Below, one piece after another: positions 15,139-24,948 of a stretch of 64,000 nucleotides of DNA. How positions within the stretch are numbered: position 1 is the first letter of the stretch; every line of letters starts with the position of its first letter. The notes beneath the pieces are model-generated. The model was not told the origin of the DNA and ran no database searches. It worked only from the letters and a program-made list of their open reading frames with translations. Position numbers and translations under genes: made by a program. The DNA is taken from the NCBI GenBank assembly GCA_965198855.1, contig CBDAPZ010000001.1:1488001-1552000 (forward strand), read 5' to 3'. This stretch comes from BOG-908 sp965198855. Its GTDB lineage: Bacteria; Pseudomonadota; Alphaproteobacteria; Acetobacterales; Acetobacteraceae.

Positions 15139-17106
15139 TTATACCATGGCACAGGGTTCTCGCAGCAGGTCGCGCGGGGCGCCCGGCACGCCGCCGATCT
15201 CCTCGAAGAAGTAGCGGCACACCTGTTCGAGCCGCGTGATCACGGTGCGTGCGCCGCTCTGGTCGGTGGCATAAGGCGTGTTGCCCGGGCTCAATGACGG
15301 GCTGTGGTAATGCAGCACGAATTGCCGGCTGCCGCGCTTCAGCATCGCCCGTATCAGGCGCATCTGCTCATCCGCGGTCACCCCCTCCGGCGTGAGCGTG
15401 ATGGTGTCGGCAATGCGCAGGCGTGAGAGCACGGAGGGCAGATGCAGGTGGCTGCCGCCGGGTGCTGCTTGCGCCAGCTCCCCCAGCCGCGCCATCGCGG
15501 GCACCAACCCCACTTCGCTGCGCGTCATCGGCAGGCTGAGCAGGCCGGTGCCGGCGATGCGATACAGCACCGGCTTGAGCTGGCGAAAATCGGGGCCGCC
15601 CTGCCGGCGCAGATCGGCGCCAGGCAACACGCTGAGATCGACTTTTATGCCGTGCTTTTCCAGTGCCAGCCTGGTGGCGGGGCCGAAGCCGTAGCGGCCG
15701 GCTTTATAAAACACCGGCGAGATACCGAAATTTTGGCGGATCATCTCCATCAGCACGGCAAGCTTCCGCTCCTCCAGCGAGGGATCGAGGTTGCCGGGAT
15801 AGGAATTGCGCGCGCAGAGCTCCTCTTCGAACGGCGGCGTCGTCCAGGGATGGAGATGGGCGCCGATCTCGCAGCCGTCGCGCTCCATGATCGCGCGCAG
15901 CGTGGTGTAGCCGCGCGGCTGGGACGCGACCGGGTAGTCGATCACGTAGATCGGGCGCAGGCCATGGCGATCGAACACCGCCTGGCCGCGCTCGATGTCG
16001 TCCATTGCGGAGACGGATGTGAGGTCACGGGTGAAGGGCTTGCTCCAGTCGAACTCCGCCTCGGTATCGACGACCACGAACAGGGTCGGCGGATCAGCGA
16101 TGTCGGCGAAGCAGGGTTCGTAGAGCGTGGAAAACAGTTTTCCCGCCGTGGCCTGGGTGACGTGGTCGCGTGAAGCGGCGCGGCGATGGGCCTTTTTTTG
16201 GTGGGATGCTGCAGCCGTGACATGGGGCCAGAGCCGGGTGGCGTGCTGACGGATCGCAGCGCCGTCGGCCGCCGAGGCCTGCGCGGCGGCAGGCTCGGTC
16301 AGGCGAGCAAAGATGCGGCTGAGGGTCTGCAGTTCGGCAGCACTCGCGACCGGGAGGCCGCAGCCGACATGGCGCGCCATGAGCATGGACGCGTCTGCGG
16401 CACCGCTGCCAAAAATGTCTTCGTAGAGCGGCAGGAGCATCTCGGCAATGTGGTCGGGCGCGTTGTCGGCCGGGTCGTCTGAGACTAGCGTGAGCACGTC
16501 GTTGAGGCGTGCGATGTCGCCCCGTGTGGCGAGGCGCAGGCAGAGATCCAGGGCGCCTTCCCCTGCCCCGCCCAGCCCGCCGGGCAACTCGCGTGCGGCC
16601 GCAGCCGGCAGCATGAGCGAGCCCGGCGCCGGCGGCAGGCCAAGGGTGAGTAGCCAGGACAGCATGGCGGGCGAGGCGCTACGCGGCTCGCGGCAAGGTA
16701 GCGGTATGCCGTCCTGCAGCCGGCGAGAGGCACTGCCGAGCAGCACGGTATCGGGATGGCTGTCGAGATAGGCGGATTGCAGCGCCAGGCGCCTCGCCCC
16801 GGCGACGTTGCCGGCTTCGAGCAATGCAATGTGTCGCCCTTGCGACTCGCCAAAACCTTCTTCCCAGGCGGCGGCTGCGGTGCCGATGGGGAGGTGTTTC
16901 AATCTGGAGTCGTCGTATCGGCCGAACAGGCCGGGTATGAAATCGGCACCCTGGTCGACGACGATGAGTTCGAGATCGTGGAGCGTCTGCGAGAGGATGC
17001 TATCGATGCTGAAGGCGAGCCGGCGTGCGCCTCCGGGCCACCCGACGGGCACAGCCAGGAGCACACTGACCGTTGGCGCCTCGGCGGTCCCGCGCCGGTT
17101 GCTCAT
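15139..17106 (-). CDS. Fusion of a GT2-like domain with a WalW-type polysaccharide deacetylase
   Basis: 655 residues from ATG 17106 (the frame is open to GTG 17202). Residues about 10-230 follow the GT-A glycosyltransferase pattern (VSVLLAVPVGWPGG, SIDSILSQTLHDLELIVVDQG), but the usual DDGS and DxD metal sites are replaced by DQGA and LEAGN, so the domain is probably inactive or binding only. Residues about 350-650 form a polysaccharide deacetylase of the WalW type (VVVDTEAEFDW, GAHLHPW, HYHSPS). Likely modifies a surface polysaccharide. No signal peptide is visible. Confidence 0.75.
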   Translation of the reverse strand: MSNRRGTAEAPTVSVLLAVPVGWPGGARRLAFSIDSILSQTLHDLELIVVDQGADFIPGLFGRYDDSRLKHLPIGTAAAAWEEGFGESQGRHIALLEAGNVAGARRLALQSAYLDSHPDTVLLGSASRRLQDGIPLPCREPRSASPAMLSWLLTLGLPPAPGSLMLPAAAARELPGGLGGAGEGALDLCLRLATRGDIARLNDVLTLVSDDPADNAPDHIAEMLLPLYEDIFGSGAADASMLMARHVGCGLPVASAAELQTLSRIFARLTEPAAAQASAADGAAIRQHATRLWPHVTAAASHQKKAHRRAASRDHVTQATAGKLFSTLYEPCFADIADPPTLFVVVDTEAEFDWSKPFTRDLTSVSAMDDIERGQAVFDRHGLRPIYVIDYPVASQPRGYTTLRAIMERDGCEIGAHLHPWTTPPFEEELCARNSYPGNLDPSLEERKLAVLMEMIRQNFGISPVFYKAGRYGFGPATRLALEKHGIKVDLSVLPGADLRRQGGPDFRQLKPVLYRIAGTGLLSLPMTRSEVGLVPAMARLGELAQAAPGGSHLHLPSVLSRLRIADTITLTPEGVTADEQMRLIRAMLKRGSRQFVLHYHSPSLSPGNTPYATDQSGARTVITRLEQVCRYFFEEIGGVPGAPRDLLREPCAMV

Positions 17107-17216
17107 CAAATGCTGGTCCGGATTTACGTGTGTATGGCGGGTGCGATGCCGCGCCGCCGCTTCCCGCCATCGATAAGTCGAAACGCCATCTTCGGCAAGC
17201 ACGCCGCCTGCCCTTA

Positions 17217-17269
17217 AATAATGACGGGGGCTGGGGGGGCCGGGACGGCTCCCCCAATCTTTCTTCCTA
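17217..17269. repeat. GC-rich hairpin element after actP (family B)
   Basis: GGGGGGGCCG GGA CGGCTCCCCC stem, followed on the minus strand by nothing but the next gene. Resembles the hairpins at 49286 and 52322 (ATTGGGGGAG...CCCCCCCA). The actP stop TAG is at its edge. Likely terminator of the acetate symporter operon. Confidence 0.6.
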
Positions 17270-18931
17270 GTGCGTCGCCGCCCCTTCCGCGCCGATACCC
17301 GTTTGCGAGCGGATATAGAGCGCCTCGAACCGCCCTTCTTCAGCCCGCGACTCCGCAGAATTCGCCGTCATGATGCTTCCCAGCCAGCACCCGAGGAAGC
17401 CCAGCGGCATCGAGAACAGAGCCGGGCTATCATAGGGGAAGATGGCATCGTGGAAACCGAACACCTTGACCCAGATGCCCGGGCTGATGACGGTGAGCAG
17501 CACGGCGGAGACCAGCCCCAGCCACCCGCCTAGCACGGCGCCGGTGGTGTTGAAGCGTTTCCAGTACATGTTCATCATCAACACGGGGAAGTTCGCACTC
17601 GCGGCGACCGCGAAAGCGAGCCCCACCATATAAGCCACGTTTAGTTTCTCGAAGACGAGGCCAAGTAGAATGGCGAGAATACCGAGTGCGACGGTGGCGT
17701 AGCGGGAGACCACCACTTCGCGTCCTTCGGTCAGTTTTCCGCGCATAATGACGTTGGCGTAGAGATCGTGGCTGACCGCGGTAGCACCCGCCAAGGTGAG
17801 GCCGGAGACGACGGCGAGGATGGTCGCGAAGGCGACGGCGCTGACGAAGCCTTTCAGCACGTCCCCGCCGACCGCGTGGGCCAGATGGATCGCCACCATG
17901 TTGGCGCCGCCCTTGATCACGCCGCCGGCAATGTAATCGGGGTTCTGGCCGACCATGCTGATGGCGGCGAAGCCGATGATGAATGTCAGGATATAGAAGT
18001 AACCGATGAAGCTGGTGGCCCAGAACACCGATTTACGCGCTTCTTTCGCGTTCGAGACGGTGAAGAAGCGCATCAGGATATGCGGCAGGCCGGCAGTGCC
18101 GAACATCAGCGCGATGCCGAGCGAGATGATGGAGATCGGATTCTTGAACTGCAGCCCCGGCCCCATGATCAGCGCCTTCTTCGGGCTGATCTTGATGGCC
18201 TCGTCGAACATGGCATTCAGGCTGAAGCCGAAATGCGCCAGGGCCGCGATCGCCATGTAGGTGGCGCCGCATAGCAGGAGCGCCGCCTTGATGATCTGCA
18301 CCCAGGTGGTGGCGATCATGCCGCCGAAGGTGACGTAGAGGATCATCAGCACGCCGACGATGACGACGGCATATTTGTAGTCCAGCCCGAAGAGGAGCTT
18401 GATCAGCTGCCCGGCGCCGACCATCTGCGCGATAAGATAGAACGAGACGACGACGAGCGAGCTTACAGCCGCGAAGCTGCGTACCGGAACGGCGGAGAGC
18501 CGGTAGGATGCGACGTCGGAAAAGCTGTATTTGCCGAGATTGCGCAGCCTTTCGGCCATTAGGAACATGATGATCGGCCAACCCACGAGGAAGCCGATCG
18601 AATACAGCAGCCCGTCGAAGCCGGAGGCATAGACCATGGCGGAAATGCCGAGGAAGGAGGCTGCCGACATGTAGTCGCCGGAAATGGCGATGCCGTTCTG
18701 GAAGCCGGTGATACCGCCGCCGGCGGCGTAAAAATCCGAAGCGGTGCGGGTGCGCCGCGCAGCCCAGAAGGTGATGGCCAGCGTCAGCACCACGAAGCCG
18801 GCGAACATCGAGATGGCAATCGGCGAGATAGCCTGCTTGGCGACCGGGCCGGCCGCGAGATCCGCAGCCCATGCGGGAAGCGGTGCAGCCATTGCTGCCG
18901 CCATGAGGCCCATGGCACGCGGGCGCGTCAT
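17267..18931 (-). CDS. actP: Cation/acetate symporter, sodium:solute symporter family
   Basis: 554 residues with about 13 membrane segments; N-terminal signal-like segment (MGLMAAAMAAPLPAWAADL). Family features are DFYAAGGGITGFQNGIAISGD near the start and FATILAVVSGLTLAGATAVSHDL in the middle, as in ActP. It takes up acetate and similar short acids with a cation. Start ATG 18931 overlaps the stop of the upstream DUF485 gene (ATGA), the standard pairing. Confidence 0.92.
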   Translation of the reverse strand: MTRPRAMGLMAAAMAAPLPAWAADLAAGPVAKQAISPIAISMFAGFVVLTLAITFWAARRTRTASDFYAAGGGITGFQNGIAISGDYMSAASFLGISAMVYASGFDGLLYSIGFLVGWPIIMFLMAERLRNLGKYSFSDVASYRLSAVPVRSFAAVSSLVVVSFYLIAQMVGAGQLIKLLFGLDYKYAVVIVGVLMILYVTFGGMIATTWVQIIKAALLLCGATYMAIAALAHFGFSLNAMFDEAIKISPKKALIMGPGLQFKNPISIISLGIALMFGTAGLPHILMRFFTVSNAKEARKSVFWATSFIGYFYILTFIIGFAAISMVGQNPDYIAGGVIKGGANMVAIHLAHAVGGDVLKGFVSAVAFATILAVVSGLTLAGATAVSHDLYANVIMRGKLTEGREVVVSRYATVALGILAILLGLVFEKLNVAYMVGLAFAVAASANFPVLMMNMYWKRFNTTGAVLGGWLGLVSAVLLTVISPGIWVKVFGFHDAIFPYDSPALFSMPLGFLGCWLGSIMTANSAESRAEEGRFEALYIRSQTGIGAEGAATH

Positions 18932-19230
18932 GACCGGCCTCCGGCGATGCGCCGTGTGAGCGTGTCGAAAGCGTCGTTCGCACGCAGAACGTAGAATCCC
19001 GTAAGTGCGATGGCGCAAAGGATGACACCGAGCCCCAGCGGGAAACCAAGCGAGATGGTGCCGAAAACTGGTGTCGCCATCGTCTTAGGCGCGAAGGCGA
19101 CCATCAGCACAAAGCCGAAATAGATCACCAGCATGATGGCAGTAAGCGTCCAGCCAAGGCGCCCGCGGGTGCGTTCGAGCTCCCGAAAATCTGGATTGTC
19201 CCGCGTAAGCGGAATGACGGTCTGGTCCAT
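18928..19230 (-). CDS. DUF485 membrane protein (YjcH-like), partner of ActP
   Basis: 100 residues from ATG 19230 with GAGGAAA upstream. DUF485 features: RDNPDFRELERTRGRLGW, then two hydrophobic segments (TAIMLVIYFGFVLMVAFAP and PLGLGVILCAIALTGFYVL). It precedes actP with an ATGA overlap, as yjcH does in E. coli. Role alongside the symporter is not settled. Confidence 0.9.
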   Translation of the reverse strand: MDQTVIPLTRDNPDFRELERTRGRLGWTLTAIMLVIYFGFVLMVAFAPKTMATPVFGTISLGFPLGLGVILCAIALTGFYVLRANDAFDTLTRRIAGGRS

Positions 19231-19350
19231 CTTGTATTTTCCTCCGCGGCAGCTTTTGCACCGGTTGGAAAAGAGCATGGCAGAAACGATACGAGGTTGT
19301 CAGCAGGGCGGCGGCGTTTCGCGGCCACCCTCATCCGAAAGGACAGGTGC

Positions 19351-19932
19351 CTAGAGGAAGCGCAGCACCAGCACGCCGCCGATCGCTGCCGCGGCAACGG
19401 CAGAGGTGACCAGAAGCAGGCGCTGCTCGATGAACAGGCGTGCGCGGTCACCGAAGATGCGCAACGGCAAAGCTTCGAACAGGAAGAAACGTCCACCACG
19501 GGTGATGATGCAGGCGAGCACGAATTTGCCGAGGTCGAAATGCGCGGCGCCGGCGGAAATCGTCACCAGCTTGAACGGGATTGGCGTGAGGCCCTTGAAC
19601 AGGATCGCCCAAAATCCCCAGCGGGCATAAAATGCGAGGAAGCCGTGATAGGCGGCCTCTGCGTGGTAGAAGCGCACGATCGGCAGCGCCACTGTGTCCA
19701 GCAAGGTGGCGCCGATCCAATATCCCAGCAGCCCGCCGAGCACGCTGCCCACCGTACAGATCAGCGCCAGCCACCAGGCGCGGCGTGGACGGGCCAGAAT
19801 CATCGGGATCAACAGCAGGTCGGGCGGCGGCGGAAAAAAGCTCGCTTCCGCAAAGGCCGTCAGGAACAGCCAGAGCGGGGCCCTGCGCGTGGCAGCGAGC
19901 GCAATCAGCCGGGCATAGATACGGGCGAGCAT
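19351..19932 (-). CDS. YqaA/DedA-type inner membrane protein
   Basis: 193 residues from ATG 19932, with several hydrophobic segments. The YqaA pattern is clear: RLIALAATRRAPLWLFLTAF followed by EASFFPPPPDLLLIPM, then LLGYWIGATLL, GFWAILFKGLTPIPFKLVTI and GARFF-like GGRFFLFEAL. DedA-related proteins act in lipid carrier or phospholipid flipping and membrane homeostasis. Earlier starts at 19947 and 19980 are possible; 19932 matches the usual family N-terminus. It is divergent from the carboxypeptidase. Confidence 0.85.
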   Translation of the reverse strand: MLARIYARLIALAATRRAPLWLFLTAFAEASFFPPPPDLLLIPMILARPRRAWWLALICTVGSVLGGLLGYWIGATLLDTVALPIVRFYHAEAAYHGFLAFYARWGFWAILFKGLTPIPFKLVTISAGAAHFDLGKFVLACIITRGGRFFLFEALPLRIFGDRARLFIEQRLLLVTSAVAAAAIGGVLVLRFL

Positions 19933-20056
19933 GGCGCGCTGTGCCATGATGGCCGCGCGAAGGAAAGCGGTGACCCTCACCCGGCGACCCGCAGCACGGC
20001 GCTATCCGCGTGACGGGCCGCTTTCACGATGCGAAATAATTTGTAATATAGCGTCC

Positions 20057-21538
20057 ATGACGCCCTATGATCGCCTCTCCGCGCGCTTCTCCCGCCTGGC
20101 GACACTCTCCGAAGTCAGCGAAATGCTGGGTTGGGATGCTGCCGCCATCATGCCGCCCGGCGGTGCCGATGCCCGCGGCGACCAATTGGCCGTGCTCGCC
20201 GGTGTCGCCCATGGCATGTTGACAGCGCCCGACATGGCCGACGACCTAGCCGCGGCAGAGACGCCGGAAGATACCTGGCAAGCCGCCAATCTCGATCTCA
20301 TGCGCCAATCCCACGCGCGCGCGACCGCCCTGCCCGCTGACCTGGTCGAAGCACAGGCACGCGCCAACTCCAGTTGCGAGCGAGCCTGGCGCGATGCGCG
20401 CGCCAACAGCGATTTCGCTGCCGTGGCACCTTATCTGAAGGACGTGATCGGGCTCGTGCGCGAACGGGCGGCGGCGCTTTCCATGCGCCTCGGGCTCGCG
20501 CCGTATGATGCGCTGATGGATGGTTTCCAGCGCGGCATCACGGCCGCCGATGTGGAACCCGTGTTCGAGCGTGTTGAAAAATTCCTGGCCGACGCGCTGC
20601 CGCAAGTGGAAGCCCGCCAGGCGCGCTGCCCTGCCCCGATCAAGCTTTCCGGCAATTTTCCCGCCGATGCGCAGGAAGCTCTTTGCCGCCGTCTTGCCGA
20701 ACGCGCCGGCCTGGATTTCGCCCATGCGCGGCTCGATCGCTCGCTGCACCCGTTCTGCGGCGGCATTCCCACCGACGTGCGCATCACCACACGCTATAAT
20801 GAGACCGACCCCGCGCCCGCCATGCTCGGCGTGCTGCACGAGACCGGCCACGCACTCTACGAACGCGGCTTGCCACCGAGCTGGGCACGTCAGCCCGTCG
20901 GCATGGCGGCTGGCATGGCAGCGCATGAAAGCCAGTCGCTGATCATCGAAATGCAGGCTTGCCGGTCCGACCCCTATCTCGGCTGGCTGTCCAACGAGCT
21001 TGTGGCGACGTTCAAAGGCCAGGGCCCGGCCTGGGCCCCCTCGAACCTGGCGCGTCTGTGGCGTCGGGTGGAGCGCGGCTATATCCGCGTCGATGCCGAC
21101 GAGATGACCTACCCGGCGCATGTCATCGTCCGCTTCCGCCTCGAGCGGGCACTCATCTCCGGCGATCTCGCCGTCGACGACCTGCCGGGCGCCTGGGCCG
21201 AAGGCATGCATAACCTGCTCGGCATCTCCCCGCCGGACGACCGGCTCGGCTGTCTTCAGGATATTCATTGGTACGAAGGTTTATTCGGCTATTTCCCGGC
21301 CTACACGCTGGGTGCGATGGCAGCCGCACAGTTGATGGCGGCTGCCCGCAGCGCTTTGCCCGATCTCGATCGTGCGCTTGCGCAAGGCGATCTTTCACCT
21401 TTGGTAAGCTGGCTCCGGACGAACGTGCATGCGCATGGTAGCCGGCTCGGGTTCAACGATCTGTTGAAGGCGGCGACAGGGCGGAAGCTGGAGCCGACCG
21501 ATTTTGAGGCGCATTTGACGTCGCGGTATCTTAGTTAA
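20057..21538 (+). CDS. M32-family metallocarboxypeptidase
   Basis: 493 residues, the usual length. HPF motif at 231-233, DVRITTRY at 240-247, zinc motif HETGH at 261-265 with the third ligand in HES at 290-292. These enzymes trim C-terminal residues from peptides in the cytoplasm. No signal peptide. ATG 20057 is the natural start. The TAA stop is the first three bases of a repeat element. Confidence 0.95.
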   Translation: MTPYDRLSARFSRLATLSEVSEMLGWDAAAIMPPGGADARGDQLAVLAGVAHGMLTAPDMADDLAAAETPEDTWQAANLDLMRQSHARATALPADLVEAQARANSSCERAWRDARANSDFAAVAPYLKDVIGLVRERAAALSMRLGLAPYDALMDGFQRGITAADVEPVFERVEKFLADALPQVEARQARCPAPIKLSGNFPADAQEALCRRLAERAGLDFAHARLDRSLHPFCGGIPTDVRITTRYNETDPAPAMLGVLHETGHALYERGLPPSWARQPVGMAAGMAAHESQSLIIEMQACRSDPYLGWLSNELVATFKGQGPAWAPSNLARLWRRVERGYIRVDADEMTYPAHVIVRFRLERALISGDLAVDDLPGAWAEGMHNLLGISPPDDRLGCLQDIHWYEGLFGYFPAYTLGAMAAAQLMAAARSALPDLDRALAQGDLSPLVSWLRTNVHAHGSRLGFNDLLKAATGRKLEPTDFEAHLTSRYLS

Positions 21539-21582
21539 GGAAGAGTCTTCTTTTCTGAAGAAAGCAGTAAAAGCCTTTTAAT
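21536..21582. repeat. A/T-rich hairpin element, copy 4 (half copy)
   Basis: TAAGGAAGAGTCTTC, then TTTTCTGAAGAAAG and AAAAGCCTTTTAA. The initial TAA is the stop of the M32 carboxypeptidase gene. Confidence 0.75.
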
Positions 21583-21636
21583 TCTTTAGTAAGAGTTCAA
21601 GCGCACATCTGGCTTCCTGATGAAGGGAGCGGGCGT

Positions 21637-21855
21637 TTGGAACTTATCTGTATCGAGGGCGCGGCCCCAGGGCGTGTTGTCGCAACGCTGTCGCATGAAA
21701 CGCGCATCCGCCAACTACAGATGGACGTCGTCAAACATCCCGCAGGCGGCTGGCACGTCGCACGACCAAATGGCGAATTCGGCCCACGCTGCCACGGCGT
21801 CCCCGCTGCCATTCTAATGGAAGCCAGCGAAGCCTTCGAGAGTGCGGATGCATAG
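21637..21855 (+). CDS. Small hypothetical protein
   Basis: 72 residues from TTG 21637 behind AAGGGAG, a good ribosome site. The sequence reads like a small beta-rich domain (LICIEGAAPGRVVATLSHET, MDVVKHPAGGWHVARPNG). No known family and no signal. Convergent with the ABC ATPase gene, with 17 nt between the stops. Confidence 0.55.
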   Translation: MELICIEGAAPGRVVATLSHETRIRQLQMDVVKHPAGGWHVARPNGEFGPRCHGVPAAILMEASEAFESADA

Positions 21856-21872
21856 AGCTCGTCGCGCCCAAA

Positions 21873-23183
21873 TCATTCATCGTCCTGATCGAGGAAAAAC
21901 TGATCCGCCTCGTCATCGTAATTGAAAAGCTCCGCAAACCGCCCCCAGGAAATCACCGCACGTAAAGTATCCTCCGCGTAGTCGGGCGACATATGGTCCT
22001 CCAGCTCATCGCGAAAACGCGCTGCAGCCGCACGATGATTCCAGCGCTCGTCCAGCACGCCGCGTATCGTCGCCGCCAGCTTCACATGCGCGCGCATCGC
22101 GGTCGCGAACAGCAATTTGCGCTCGTCCATCTCCGCGTTCGCAAAAGCGCGCCCACTTTCCGTGAGCTTGATGTCGCCTTCCTCGAGCTCCGCAAACCGC
22201 ATCAACGCCAGCGTTTCGCCCAGCGGCAGCAACTCATCGAGTTCCAGCTGCAACGCCCCCGCCAATGGCGGCAAGTCGGCACGGCCACGATACGGCTCGC
22301 CGGCCAAAGTCTCGATCAGGCCGGCCATCAGATTGGTGCTCACCGGATGCAACGCCACCACCGCATCCACAGCCGCCGCATCGCCTGTCGCCGGCGTCGG
22401 CACGCTCGTCGCACGCCGTGTCATCAGCGCATAAATATCGTCAACGAATTTGCGGAACGCGATGTCGTGCCGATTACGAGGATGCGCGAACGGCACCAGC
22501 AATTCCTGCGCGACACGACCGGGATTGGAGGAGAACACCAGGATGCGGTCGCACATCAGCACCGCTTCCTCGATGTTATGCGTCACCATCAGCACCGATT
22601 TCACCGGCAGCTTGCCGTCCATCCACAGATCGATGAGGTCAGTACGCAACGTCTCTGCCGTCAGCACATCGAGTGCGGAGAACGGTTCATCCATCAGCAA
22701 TAAATCAGGATGCACCACCAAGGCACGCGCCAGGCCCACGCGCTGCCGCATCCCGCCGGACATTTCCTTCGGATAGGCACTCTCGTACCCGCCGAGTCCG
22801 ATCAGATCGATCGCCTCCTCGGCCCGTTTCTCCCGCTCCACCCGCGCAACACCCTGCGCCTCCAGGCCAAGCTCCACATTCTCCTGCACGGTGAGCCAAG
22901 GAAACAACGCAAAACTCTGGAACACCATCGCGACGCCCTTGGCGGGCCCTTTGAGTGGGACACCTCGCCACACAACTTCCCCGGCGGTCGGCCGCAACAA
23001 GCCTGCGACAATACGCAACAAGGTGGATTTGCCGGAACCGGAACGGCCTAGAAGCCCCACGATTTCGCCGGACTTAATCGCCACATCCACGTTGTCGAGA
23101 ACGACAAAATCGCTGCTGGCCTCCTTGGTATAGGCCTGCTTGATGTTCTTCACTTCAAGAAGATACGGCACCAAAGCGTCCAT
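21873..23183 (-). CDS. ABC importer ATPase with C-terminal AAA-associated domain
   Basis: 436 residues. Walker A GRSGSGKST, Q-loop FQSFALFPW, signature MSGGMRQRVGLARAL and Walker B LLLMDEPFSALD mark a nitrate/sulfonate/taurine-type ATPase. The last 160 residues (from about LHPVSTNL) are the AAA-associated C-terminal extension found on such ATPases paired with double-length permeases. Start ATG 23183, 25 nt after the permease stop. No substrate-binding protein is nearby, so the substrate is unknown. Confidence 0.9.
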   Translation of the reverse strand: MDALVPYLLEVKNIKQAYTKEASSDFVVLDNVDVAIKSGEIVGLLGRSGSGKSTLLRIVAGLLRPTAGEVVWRGVPLKGPAKGVAMVFQSFALFPWLTVQENVELGLEAQGVARVEREKRAEEAIDLIGLGGYESAYPKEMSGGMRQRVGLARALVVHPDLLLMDEPFSALDVLTAETLRTDLIDLWMDGKLPVKSVLMVTHNIEEAVLMCDRILVFSSNPGRVAQELLVPFAHPRNRHDIAFRKFVDDIYALMTRRATSVPTPATGDAAAVDAVVALHPVSTNLMAGLIETLAGEPYRGRADLPPLAGALQLELDELLPLGETLALMRFAELEEGDIKLTESGRAFANAEMDERKLLFATAMRAHVKLAATIRGVLDERWNHRAAAARFRDELEDHMSPDYAEDTLRAVISWGRFAELFNYDDEADQFFLDQDDE

Positions 23184-23208
23184 CAAACCAACCTCACAAT
23201 AAGAACCG

Positions 23209-24948
23209 CTACAGCCGCAGGCGGCGGCTGGAGAACGCATACATCGGCCGCCATACAAGCCGGTTGAACGACAAAACGAACGCCGCCATCACCGCCATGC
23301 CGAGAAGCACACGGGGCGTGTCACCGCGGGTCGTTGCGTCTGTAATATACGCCCCTAAGCCATGCGCGCGCAGCGTAGTGCTACCCCAGGTCGCAATCTC
23401 AGCCAGCAGCGACGCATTCCACGAACCGCCCGAAGCCGTGATGCCGCCGGTCACGAAATACGGAAAAATGCCCGGCAAAATAACACGCCGCCACCACAGC
23501 AAACCACCGACGTGGAAATTCTTCGCGGCCTCCTGCAGATCCCCGGGAAATGCCGCAGCCCCCGCAATCACGTTGAACGCGATATACCATTGGGTGCCGA
23601 GAATGATCAGCGGCGTCAGCCAGATATCCGGGTTCAGCGAAAACCGCACGATGAGCACGACGAAAATCGGGTAGAACAGGTTGGCCGGAAATGCCGCCAG
23701 GAACTGCGCCGCTGCCCCCATTGCCCGCGCCCAGCGTGGCCGCAGCCCGATGAACACGCCCACGGGCACCCACACCATCGTCGCCAGCACCATCAGCACG
23801 ATCACCCGTATCATGGTGAACACACCCATCAGCACCGCCTCGCCCAGATCCGCCAGCGACAGATGCGCGGACAGGCAGAACCCGACGATCCGCACCAGCG
23901 CCCACGCCAAAATGACGCCGAGCACACCATAGAAAACCAGATCGGTCGTGCGGGACGGTCGCACATGGTCTTCCCGCCGGCGCCTGCGCCCCACCCGCAG
24001 CCGCAAGCCGCTGATGGCAAAGAACACCCGCCCGAACCCCATCGCCATATACCGCAGCAGGCGCGTGCGCCGCAGCAGCGCCAGCACCCAAGGGTCCTCG
24101 CCCTGGTCCGTCTGCGTCGTCTCGAACCGGAATTTTCCGCTCCATGCGACCAGCGGGCGGAACAGCAACTGGTCATACGCCAGGATCACGCAGAGCATCG
24201 CCACGATCGCGAACAGCACCGCATGGATGTCCTTCGCCTGCAGCGCGGTCGCGATGTAGCTGCCGATCCCCGGCAACTGGAACGAGGTGTTGCCGACCGT
24301 CACCGCCTCGGATGCCACCAGCATGAACCAGCCGCCCGACATCGACATCATCATGTTCCAGACCAGGCCAGGTATCGCGAACGGCACCTCCAGGCGCCAG
24401 AAACGCTGCCAGCCAGACAGCCCGAAACACGACGTCGCCTCATCGAGATCGGCTGGCACCGTGGTCAGCGACTGATACATGCTGAACGCCATGTTCCACG
24501 CCTGGCTCGTGAAGATCACGAACACCACGGCAAGCTCCGCGCCGATCACCTGGCCGGGAAACAGCCCCAGGAAGAAGGTGACGGTGAAGGTGAGGAAGCC
24601 GAAAATCGGCAGGCTCTGCAGGATGTCGAGGATCGGGATCAGCACCATCCCTGCCCGCCTGCTCTTCGCCGCGAAGGTCGAATAGACCAGCGTGAACACC
24701 AGCGAGCACGCCAGCGCCGCGAACATCCGCATCACCGTGCGCAGCGCATAGCTCGGCAGATAGGACGGATCGAGATGGATCGGCGCGCTCTCCGGCACCA
24801 GCAGCGGCGCCAGCGTATGCCGGGCGGCATGCGCCACCACGATCAGCCCGGCACCGATGAAGGCGAACGCCGCCAGGTCGAACCCATTGGGCAGCCGCCG
24901 CACGCTGGCGGTATTCGTCGCATGAGCCTGTCGGGTGGTTTCAGACAT
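23209..24948 (-). CDS. ABC transporter permease, two BPD-type permease domains fused
   Basis: 579 residues containing two complete binding-protein-dependent permease units: one at about 90-280 and one at about 380-560, joined by a basic linker (RLRVGRRRRREDH). Each has several membrane segments and an EAA-type loop region (DLDEATSCFGLSGWQRFWRL and DLQEAAKNFHVGGLLWWRRV). One polypeptide thus gives the full membrane channel. It forms an operon with the ATPase downstream. ATG 24948 has AGGGTGG upstream. Confidence 0.92.
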   Translation of the reverse strand: MSETTRQAHATNTASVRRLPNGFDLAAFAFIGAGLIVVAHAARHTLAPLLVPESAPIHLDPSYLPSYALRTVMRMFAALACSLVFTLVYSTFAAKSRRAGMVLIPILDILQSLPIFGFLTFTVTFFLGLFPGQVIGAELAVVFVIFTSQAWNMAFSMYQSLTTVPADLDEATSCFGLSGWQRFWRLEVPFAIPGLVWNMMMSMSGGWFMLVASEAVTVGNTSFQLPGIGSYIATALQAKDIHAVLFAIVAMLCVILAYDQLLFRPLVAWSGKFRFETTQTDQGEDPWVLALLRRTRLLRYMAMGFGRVFFAISGLRLRVGRRRRREDHVRPSRTTDLVFYGVLGVILAWALVRIVGFCLSAHLSLADLGEAVLMGVFTMIRVIVLMVLATMVWVPVGVFIGLRPRWARAMGAAAQFLAAFPANLFYPIFVVLIVRFSLNPDIWLTPLIILGTQWYIAFNVIAGAAAFPGDLQEAAKNFHVGGLLWWRRVILPGIFPYFVTGGITASGGSWNASLLAEIATWGSTTLRAHGLGAYITDATTRGDTPRVLLGMAVMAAFVLSFNRLVWRPMYAFSSRRLRL

